Positions 51,100-57,406 of a stretch of 64,000 nucleotides of DNA are shown here, in pieces. Origin of the DNA: an uncultured Desulfobacterales bacterium. GTDB taxonomy: Bacteria > Desulfobacterota > Desulfobacteria > Desulfobacterales > SpSt-501. Both the position numbers and the translations under genes were made by a program. Below the pieces are notes generated by a model. It ran no database searches and was not told the DNA's origin. It was given only the letters and a program-made list of their open reading frames with translations. Location of the stretch: assembly GCA_938048455.1 (NCBI GenBank), contig CALIUY010000012.1, forward strand, positions 218,538 to 282,537, read 5' to 3'. Numbering within the stretch: position 1 is the stretch's first letter; each line of letters opens with the position of its first letter.

Positions 51100-52932
51100 A
51101 TGGCTGCGGTCCTGCGAGTTCTGTCCGTGCTGCTGCTGGGGCTTCTCCCGTCGTCCGGCTCGGCCGAGGGAGGCTGGCTCGTGGACGAGGCGCGCTGGCA
51201 TGCCTCCGGCCACGGGCGCATGCTCTGTCGGGACTGCCATGCCGAGATCGCCCGCCTGCCCCGCCACCCCGAGCCGGGAAATTTCGCCGGGGGAGCCTTC
51301 GACCCCGGCCGATGCGCCGATTGCCACGCCGAGGTCCTCGAGGAGCTGAAAGCGGAGCGCCATGCCGGCAAGACCCTCGCGGCGGGGATGGACTACGGAC
51401 GCTGCGTCGCCTGCCACGACCCGCACGCACCCGCCGCCGGGGCCCCGGAGGCACCGGTTTCCTGCGCCCGCTGCCACGAAGAGCGAAAAGGGCTGCCCGA
51501 ACTGCCGCCTGCGGAAGAGGCCTGCCTGGCCTGCCACCGGCTCCGGGATCCTCGGAGCCCCCAGGCGGCCCGGGATGCCCGGCGCCTCTGCCTTCCCTGT
51601 CACGGCGAGGGCGCAACCGAAGGTGCAGCGGAGGCTTTTGCAACGGCCCCCCGCCTGGAGAGCGAAGAAACCTCGTTTCGCCCCCATGCCGGCGTATCCT
51701 GCCTGGCCTGCCACCGGGAGGCCGCCCGCTACGCCCATGCGGGCCAACCCCGGGTCGATTGCCTCGCCTGCCACATCCGCCACGACGAAACGGTGGCCCA
51801 CGACGCGCACTTGACCGTATCCTGCGTCGCCTGCCATCTGGAGGGAATCACGCCCCGCCGCGATCCGGCAACCGGTCGGGTGACGGCGGCACGGCCCCCC
51901 GGCGCCGCGGCGATCACTCACGACATGACCGCGGCCTCCGCCGCGGACGGCTGTCGCCGCTGCCATCACCCGAAAAACGCGCTCGGCGCCTCCGCCGTGG
52001 CGCTTCCGCCCAGGGGGTTGCTCTGTCTCCCCTGCCATCCCGGCACCCTCACCGCGGCCGATCCCGTGACCCGCGTCGCGCTGCTCCTCTTCGGGCTGGG
52101 GATCGCCGCAAGCCTTTTTTTCTGGTTCGGGGCGGCGGGCGGAGGGGCAGGATCCTCCGCGTTGCGCGCCGGCGATACGGCAGGCGGCGCCCCGATCGCC
52201 CGAAAGCGGCAGGCGCTGCGCCAGGGGGTTGTGCGCTTCGTTCTGGATGGGATGCTCCAGCGCAGGCTCTACCGGCGCGTCCGCGGCCGCTGGCTGATCC
52301 ACGCCCTGATCGCCTGGCCGATCGGCCTGCGCTGCCTCTGGGGGCTCGCCGCTCTTGCCGGCTCGCACCGGGTGCCGCAGAGCGCCTGGCCCTGGGTGCT
52401 CCTTGATCGCCACGCCCCCGCCTCGGCGCTCTTTTTCGAGCTGACCGGCCTTGCGCTCCTTGCCGGAACCGCATCCGCCCTGCTGCGGCGGCTCCTCGAG
52501 GGCGGAAAAGGGCTCCCCGGCCTTCCCGGCGGGGCCTGGGCGGGCTCGGCGCTGCTTGCCGCGATCGCCGCCGCGGGTTTTCTGCTCGAGGGGATGCGGA
52601 TCGCGATGTCGGGGCACCCGCCCGGCGCGGCCTTCGCCTTCGTGGGGGACGGGCTGGCGCGAATCTTTCACGGCCGGCCGGGCTTGGATGAGCTCTATGC
52701 GCCGGTCTGGTACCTGCATGCGGTGCTCACGGGGATCTTCGTCGCCTGGATCCCCTTCGGACCGATGTTTCACATCCTGCTCGCACCGGTGCTGATCGCA
52801 CTCGGAAGCGAGGAGGCCGGCGTTCTCCCCCCCGAGCGGAGGACGCCGCCGGCCGCGGGGAGCATGCGTCCGGGGAATCGCTTCGGGGAAGGAGGGGACC
52901 ATGGAGATCGAAGGCTATCTCATGCCCGATGA
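51100..52932 (+). CDS. 11-haem cytochrome c fused to cytochrome b-like membrane domain
   Basis: This 610-residue protein has a signal peptide (about 1-22), then eleven CxxCH haem c motifs between residues about 41 and 313 (CRDCH, CADCH, CVACH, CARCH, CLACH, CLPCH, CLACH, CLACH, CVACH, CRRCH, CLPCH). About five membrane segments follow (about 325-570) with His residues in WLIHALIAWP, WYLHAVLTG and MFHILLAP, the pattern of NarI/DsrM-like di-haem b proteins. The arrangement suggests periplasmic electron transfer linked to the quinone pool. It starts 4 bases after lpd and overlaps the next gene by 32 bases. I do not recognise a named family with this fusion. Confidence 0.82.
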   Translation: MAAVLRVLSVLLLGLLPSSGSAEGGWLVDEARWHASGHGRMLCRDCHAEIARLPRHPEPGNFAGGAFDPGRCADCHAEVLEELKAERHAGKTLAAGMDYGRCVACHDPHAPAAGAPEAPVSCARCHEERKGLPELPPAEEACLACHRLRDPRSPQAARDARRLCLPCHGEGATEGAAEAFATAPRLESEETSFRPHAGVSCLACHREAARYAHAGQPRVDCLACHIRHDETVAHDAHLTVSCVACHLEGITPRRDPATGRVTAARPPGAAAITHDMTAASAADGCRRCHHPKNALGASAVALPPRGLLCLPCHPGTLTAADPVTRVALLLFGLGIAASLFFWFGAAGGGAGSSALRAGDTAGGAPIARKRQALRQGVVRFVLDGMLQRRLYRRVRGRWLIHALIAWPIGLRCLWGLAALAGSHRVPQSAWPWVLLDRHAPASALFFELTGLALLAGTASALLRRLLEGGKGLPGLPGGAWAGSALLAAIAAAGFLLEGMRIAMSGHPPGAAFAFVGDGLARIFHGRPGLDELYAPVWYLHAVLTGIFVAWIPFGPMFHILLAPVLIALGSEEAGVLPPERRTPPAAGSMRPGNRFGEGGDHGDRRLSHAR

Positions 52933-53323
52933 GCTCTACTACGAAAAGGACCACTACTGGGTGCGCGACGAAGGCGAGTTCCTCGTCATGGGCATGGACG
53001 ATTTCGCCCAGAAGCTTGCCGGCAAGATCGTCTTCGTCCAGCTCCCCGAGCCGGGAAAGCGCCTCGAGGCCGGAAAACGCTTCGCCAAGGTCGAATCCGG
53101 CAAGTGGCTGGGCAAGATCAACGCCCCGGTGAGCGGAGAGCTCGCGGCGGTGAACGAGGAGCTGGAGGAGAACCCCGGTCTCGTCAATGAGGACTGCTAC
53201 GGCAAGGGCTGGATGTACCGCATCCGGCCCGACGACAAGGCCGGGCTCGCCCGCCTCATCCACGGGCCGGAGGCCGTGCGCGCCTGGCTCACAGCCGACA
53301 TCGCAAAGTTCGCCAAGCCATGA
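52901..53323 (+). CDS. GcvH-like lipoyl-carrier protein (LbpA-like)
   Basis: This 140-residue protein has the GcvH fold: YEKDHYWVRDEGEFLVMGMDDFAQKLAG split by Gly, then KVESGKWLGKINAPVSGEL, with Lys68 as the likely lipoylation site, and the ENPGLVNEDCYGKGWMYRI end. No glycine cleavage genes (gcvT, gcvP) are nearby. GcvH-like lipoate-binding proteins (LbpA) of the sHdr sulfur-oxidation system share the gene setting with Hdr-like proteins and a ligase, as here. It overlaps the cytochrome gene by 32 bases and the next gene by four. GAAGGAGGGG precedes the ATG. Confidence 0.85.
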   Translation: MEIEGYLMPDELYYEKDHYWVRDEGEFLVMGMDDFAQKLAGKIVFVQLPEPGKRLEAGKRFAKVESGKWLGKINAPVSGELAAVNEELEENPGLVNEDCYGKGWMYRIRPDDKAGLARLIHGPEAVRAWLTADIAKFAKP

Positions 53324-54525
53324 GCAGAACCGGCTTCCGCCTGCGCCAGATGCTCGAGGCCGGCGCCTGTACGCGCTGCCGGCTGTGCGCCGAGGTCTGC
53401 CCCGCGGCCTCCGCCGCCGCGAGCGGGGGACTGGCCCCCCTTACGCGGCTGCGGGGGGTGGAAACCCTTCTTCTCCGCGACCGCAGGCTGCTTTCCCGGC
53501 TGCTGCGCCGCCGGCCGCCCGACCCGCAGACCCTCGAGCGCTTCGCCGAAGACGCCTTCCGCTGCACGCTCTGCGGCCGCTGCGAGACGGTCTGTCCGCT
53601 CGGGATCCGCCTGAAGGAGCTCTGGGCGGCCCTTCGCGGCGAGCTCGTCCGACGAAAGCGCTTTCCGGCGAAAATCGAGGCGATCCGGCGCCACCTCGAG
53701 GAAAGCCGCAATGTCTTCGGCGAGGACAACGCCGAGCGGGCCGAATGGGTGGAGGAGATGCGCCGGCCCCCCGATCACGGCTTCCGCAAGGAGCGGGCCG
53801 AGGTCGTCTACTTCACCGGCTGTGTTGCGGCCTATTTCCCGCTGGCGCAGAAAATCCCGGTCGCCTTTGCCGAGATCCTGGAGGCGGCCGGGGCGGACTT
53901 CACGCTCCTGGGCGAAGAGGAGTGGTGCTGCGGCTTTCCCATGCTCGGGGCCGGCCTGATGGAGATGTTCGCCGCCTTCCGCGAGCACAACCTGGCCGCC
54001 GTAGAAGGCCGCGGGGCGAAGAGGGCCGTCTTCGCCTGCCCCTCCTGCTACCGCATGTGGCGCGAGCACTACGGGGCGGCCGTGGAGCTTCTCTCCGCCC
54101 CCGAGCTGCTGCTCTCCCTCCTGCGTGCGGGACGGATTCCCCTCAAAGAGCTGCCCCTCGCCGTCACCTACCACGACCCCTGCGATCTCGGGCGCGGGGC
54201 CGGGGTCTACGAGGCCCCGCGGGAACTCCTGCGCGCGATCCCCGGGCTCCGGCTCGTCGAACTCGCCCACCACGGCGAAGATTGCCTCTGCTGCGGGGGC
54301 GGCGGGAACCTCGAGATGGTCGACCCGGAGCTTGCGGCGCGGATCGCCGCGGCGAAGATCGAGGAGGTGCTCGCCACCGGCGCCCGGGCGGTCGTCACCG
54401 CCTGCCAGCAGTGCGTGCGGGTGATGACGGGCCACGTGCGCCGCAACCGCGTGCCGCTCGAGGTGCTGGACATCGTCCAGCTTTTGCGGCGGGCGCTCGC
54501 CGAGCCGAAGCGCCCGCCGGACTGA
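53320..54525 (+). CDS. HdrD/DsrK-like iron-sulfur protein with two CCG domains
   Basis: This 401-residue protein has an N-terminal ferredoxin pair (Cys17, 20, 23, 27 in ACTRCRLCAEVCP; second CTLCGRCETVCPLG near residue 82) and two CCG domains. CCG-1 runs from FTGCVAAYFP through WCCGFPMLG to FACPSC; CCG-2 from YHDPCDLGRG through LCCGGGGN to ACQQC. Both full sets of Cys are present, so two non-cubane or cubane clusters of the HdrB type are expected, the sites that cleave or form disulfides. It is cytosolic and probably docks on the membrane cytochrome encoded upstream. GlpC/LutA-like proteins share the domain, but the context favours HdrD/DsrK. Confidence 0.88.
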   Translation: MSRTGFRLRQMLEAGACTRCRLCAEVCPAASAAASGGLAPLTRLRGVETLLLRDRRLLSRLLRRRPPDPQTLERFAEDAFRCTLCGRCETVCPLGIRLKELWAALRGELVRRKRFPAKIEAIRRHLEESRNVFGEDNAERAEWVEEMRRPPDHGFRKERAEVVYFTGCVAAYFPLAQKIPVAFAEILEAAGADFTLLGEEEWCCGFPMLGAGLMEMFAAFREHNLAAVEGRGAKRAVFACPSCYRMWREHYGAAVELLSAPELLLSLLRAGRIPLKELPLAVTYHDPCDLGRGAGVYEAPRELLRAIPGLRLVELAHHGEDCLCCGGGGNLEMVDPELAARIAAAKIEEVLATGARAVVTACQQCVRVMTGHVRRNRVPLEVLDIVQLLRRALAEPKRPPD

Positions 54526-54572
54526 CGCGCGCGGAAGTCCTCACGGAGGCGATTTCCCGGACGGAGGAGGCG

Positions 54573-55622
54573 ATGGATCTCTACGATCTCGGACGTGTTC
54601 CCGCGCTCGATTCCCAGCTGCTTTACCATGCGCTGGCCGATCTGGGGCGTGAGGGGCTCTTTCTGCTCTCGCCCGCGACCCCTTACGTCTGCGTCGGCTA
54701 CCACCAGGACGCGGCGCGCGAGGTCGATCTCGCCTTCTGCCGCGAGCGGGGCATTCCGGTCTATCGTCGCGAGGTGGGCGGGGGGGCGGTCTATCTCGAC
54801 GGCGGGCAGGTCTTCTTCCAGCTCGTCCTGCGGCGGGACGACCCGCGCATCCCGGCGTCGCGGGATGCCTTCTACCGCCGCTTCCTCGAGCCGGTCGTGC
54901 GCGTCTACCGCCGCATGGGGGTGGCGGCCGAATACAAGCCGGTGAACGACATCGTCGCCGGGGCGCGCAAAGTGAGCGGATCCGGGGTCGGGGAAATCGG
55001 CGAGGGCCTGGTTTTCGTGGGCAACGTGATCCTCGACTTCGACTACAGGACGATGGCCCGGGTGCTGAACGTGCCCGACGAAAAGTTCCGCGACAAGGTC
55101 TTCAAGACCCTCGAGGAGAACCTCTCCACGGTCGGCCGCGAGCTGGGGTCGGAGCGGGCCGCGGCCTGGACACCGGAGCGTGTGCGCGGGCTTCTGGCCG
55201 AGGAGTTCGCCCGCCTTGTGGGGCCGCTCGTCCCCCGGGAGGTCGATCCTGCGCTCCGCGCCAAAGTCGAAGCGCTGCGCCCCGTCTTCGCAAGCGAGTC
55301 CTGGCTGCTCGCGCGGCGCGGCAGAGGGCGCGGGCGCGAGATCCGCATCCGCTCCGGCCTGCATCTTCTCCGCCGCGTGCACAAGGCGAAGGGAGGGTTG
55401 CTTCGGGCCGACTTCGCCCTGCTCGAAGGAAAGCTGCAGGAGGTTTCGCTCTCGGGGGATTTTTTCTGTTACCCGCCGGACGGGGTCGAGCGGCTGGCGG
55501 AGACTCTCGAGGGCGCCCTCCCCGCCGAGGCCGCATCGCGCATCGAAGACTTCCTTGCCCGACAAGGGATCGAAATCCCGGGGGTCGCGGCCGCCGATTG
55601 GGCCGCCCTGTTCACCCCCTGA
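54573..55622 (+). CDS. lplA: Lipoate-protein ligase
   Basis: This 349-residue LplA-type enzyme activates lipoate with ATP and attaches it to Lys of a carrier domain. The catalytic domain shows YVCVGYHQDAAREVDLAFC, RREVGGGAVYLDGG with the phosphate-binding RRxxGGG, and NDIVAGARKVSGSG with the catalytic Lys. A C-terminal accessory domain (about 230-349, KAKGGLLRADFALLEGKLQ) is present. The ATG at 54573 follows ACGGAGGAGG. As the last gene of the operon it likely modifies the GcvH-like protein and E2. Confidence 0.93.
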   Translation: MDLYDLGRVPALDSQLLYHALADLGREGLFLLSPATPYVCVGYHQDAAREVDLAFCRERGIPVYRREVGGGAVYLDGGQVFFQLVLRRDDPRIPASRDAFYRRFLEPVVRVYRRMGVAAEYKPVNDIVAGARKVSGSGVGEIGEGLVFVGNVILDFDYRTMARVLNVPDEKFRDKVFKTLEENLSTVGRELGSERAAAWTPERVRGLLAEEFARLVGPLVPREVDPALRAKVEALRPVFASESWLLARRGRGRGREIRIRSGLHLLRRVHKAKGGLLRADFALLEGKLQEVSLSGDFFCYPPDGVERLAETLEGALPAEAASRIEDFLARQGIEIPGVAAADWAALFTP

Positions 55623-55724
55623 GGGAGCACGGCTCCACGCCTTCCCGCGGCCGTTTGCGCCGCTCTCTCTTTTTCCGTATAGGATGCCGACCCGCCCGCC
55701 TCGGAACCGGAAAGGAGAAGCGCC

Positions 55725-56423
55725 TTGCTGGGAACCCTCGTCAACACGCTCGCCATCGTCGCCGGAAGCCTGATCGGGCTTCTCTTCCGCGGCGGGATCC
55801 CCGAGACCTACACCCGGACCGTGATGCACGCGATCGGCCTGGCGGTGCTCCTGATCGGCATCAAATCGGCGCTCGCCTCCGAGGCGCTTTTGCTCGTGAT
55901 CTTGAGCCTGGCCGTGGGCAGCGCACTCGGCGAGGGGCTGAGGATCGAAGACCGGCTGGAGAATCTCGGCCGCTGGGTGGGAAGGAAGGTCTCCCGCGGC
56001 GACGAGGGGGGCATCGCCCGCGGCTTCGTCTTCACGAGCCTGCTCTACTGTGTCGGGGCAATGGCGATCGTGGGGTCGCTGGAAAGCGGTCTTGCCGGAA
56101 ATCACCAGACGCTCTACGCCAAATCCATTCTCGACGGGGTGGGATCGATCCTCTTCGCCTCGACCCTGGGGGTAGGGGTGCTCTTCTCGGCCGTGTCCGT
56201 TTTCCTCTACCAGGGGCTGATCACGGTCAGCGCCGCTTCCATCCAGCCCCTGCTCCAGCCGGAGGTGGTCGCGCAGATGTCCGCCGTGGGGGGGCTGCTG
56301 ATCGTGGCGCTCGGCATCAACCTCCTCGAGCTGCGCCAGCTCAAGGTCGGCAACATGCTGCCTGCGGTCTTCGTCCCGCTTGCATGGCAGGCCCTGCAGG
56401 GGCTTGCGGCGAGGATCTTCTGA
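55725..56423 (+). CDS. DUF554 family membrane protein
   Basis: This 232-residue protein has seven or so membrane segments and the DUF554 (YdfK/YqgA) pattern: LGTLVNTLAIVAGSLIGLLFRGGIP split by Gly, GEGLRIEDRLENLG, FVFTSLLYCVGAMAIVGSLESGL, and YAKSILDGVGSILFASTLG. Family function is unknown. A TTG start is chosen because AAAGGAG precedes it by 7 bases. It stands alone after the large operon by 102 bases. Confidence 0.9.
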   Translation: MLGTLVNTLAIVAGSLIGLLFRGGIPETYTRTVMHAIGLAVLLIGIKSALASEALLLVILSLAVGSALGEGLRIEDRLENLGRWVGRKVSRGDEGGIARGFVFTSLLYCVGAMAIVGSLESGLAGNHQTLYAKSILDGVGSILFASTLGVGVLFSAVSVFLYQGLITVSAASIQPLLQPEVVAQMSAVGGLLIVALGINLLELRQLKVGNMLPAVFVPLAWQALQGLAARIF

Positions 56424-56468
56424 TCTTCCGCCTTTTCCGGCTGCAGGACGGGAAAGACGCGGTGGGCC

Positions 56469-56831
56469 TCAGGGGGATGGCTCGGAGATGAAGGCGCTGC
56501 GGTCGACCTCCTCCTGCAGACGGCGTACCTCACTCAGAAGCCCGCAGAAACGCTTCCCGAAAGCCGTCATCCGGTAGTGAACCTCGAAAGGCGGCTTTTC
56601 GCCGTGGGCGACGCGCTCGAGGATCCCGAAGCGCACCATCTTTCTCAGTCGTTCGTTCATCACCTTGGCCGAAAGCCCCGGGCAGGCGCGCTGCAACGCC
56701 GCGGGCCGGGTGATGCCCGCCGCGGAAAGCTCGAGCAGGCCGAGCGACCACTTGCAGCCGACGATCTCCTCCACCATGCGGGCGACGGAGACATTCGGCA
56801 GCCGGGCGGCTTTCCCGTTTTTTGCGCTCAT
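56469..56831 (-). CDS. HxlR family transcriptional regulator
   Basis: This 120-residue winged-helix regulator shows the HxlR pattern: VEEIVGCKWSLGLLELSAAGI, RPAALQRACPGLSAKVMNERLRKM split by Cys50, and VHYRMTAFGKRFCGLL. Cys26, Cys50 and Cys96 could serve as redox sensors, as in YodB and HypR. The ATG at 56831 follows GAAGGATC; a GTG at 56897 would add 22 residues that do not look like the family. It is divergent from a small CxxC thioredoxin-like gene with an inverted repeat between them. Confidence 0.85.
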   Translation of the reverse strand: MSAKNGKAARLPNVSVARMVEEIVGCKWSLGLLELSAAGITRPAALQRACPGLSAKVMNERLRKMVRFGILERVAHGEKPPFEVHYRMTAFGKRFCGLLSEVRRLQEEVDRSAFISEPSP

Positions 56832-56861
56832 GGCCGATCCTTCGGGGGGGAGGTTACCGAA

Positions 56862-56878
56862 AAGTACGTTCTTTACTT
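56862..56878. promoter_or_regulatory. Inverted repeat operator, HxlR type
   Basis: AAGTA-CGTTCTT-TACTT is a perfect 5-bp dyad with a 7-base centre, located 31 bases upstream of the HxlR start and about 76 bases upstream of the divergent gene. HxlR family sites commonly carry TACTT/AAGTA halves. Confidence 0.55.
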
Positions 56879-56953
56879 CGCTGGGGCAAGGCTTCACCTT
56901 TCAGGTGCCGTGGGAAGCACGGCGATTTCTCCGAATCCAGGAGGGCGAACGCC

Positions 56954-57190
56954 ATGAAACCGAAAGCCATCTTCTATCATGCCGGTTGCCCGGTGTGCCG
57001 GAGCGCCGAGAGCGCAGTGGTCGGCGGTCTTGACCGCAGCCGTTTCGATGTCGAGATCGTACATCTCGGAAGCGAAAAGACGCGGGTCGCCGAGGCGGAG
57101 AAGCTGGGCGTCAAATCCGTTCCCGCCCTCGTTCTCGAGGGCGGCGTCTTCCACATCAACTTCGGAGCGAGCCTCGCCGACCTCAAGTGA
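56954..57190 (+). CDS. Small thioredoxin-like CxxC protein
   Basis: This 78-residue protein has IFYHAGCPVCRSAES (Cys12, Cys15), EIVHLGSEKTRVAEAEKLGVKSVPALV with the cis-Pro, and FHINFGASLADL. It is a glutaredoxin/thioredoxin fold without a signal peptide, probably a cytosolic disulfide reductant. GAACGCC precedes the ATG; no strong RBS. Divergence from an HxlR regulator suggests redox or electrophile induction. Confidence 0.85.
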   Translation: MKPKAIFYHAGCPVCRSAESAVVGGLDRSRFDVEIVHLGSEKTRVAEAEKLGVKSVPALVLEGGVFHINFGASLADLK

Positions 57191-57264
57191 CGCTCCTTCC
57201 CCCCCGGGGCTGTCGGCCGAACGTCCCGGGGGATCCACCTCCCAAGCCCCAGGGCCGACTGTTT

Positions 57265-57278
57265 TTGACCTAAGTCAA
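57265..57278 (+). promoter_or_regulatory. FNR/DNR-type box upstream of narG
   Basis: TTGACCTAAGTCAA is a perfect TTGAC-N4-GTCAA palindrome, the FNR/CRP-family anaerobic and nitrogen-oxide box. A TAGAAA at 57301-57306 sits where a -10 belongs if the box is centred at -41.5 (class II activation), placing transcription near 57313, about 94 bases before narG. Regulation by FNR, DNR or NarR is likely. Confidence 0.75.
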
Positions 57279-57406
57279 GGTAGGGCAATCTCCTTCGGAG
57301 TAGAAAGTCTGCACCTGCCCGCCGTCCGACAGCTTCTTTCCGCAGGCTTGCGCATCCGCCGAAGGCGGGTTTCCGTTTCTCCCTGGATCTCCGGGAGGCA
57401 TGCGCC

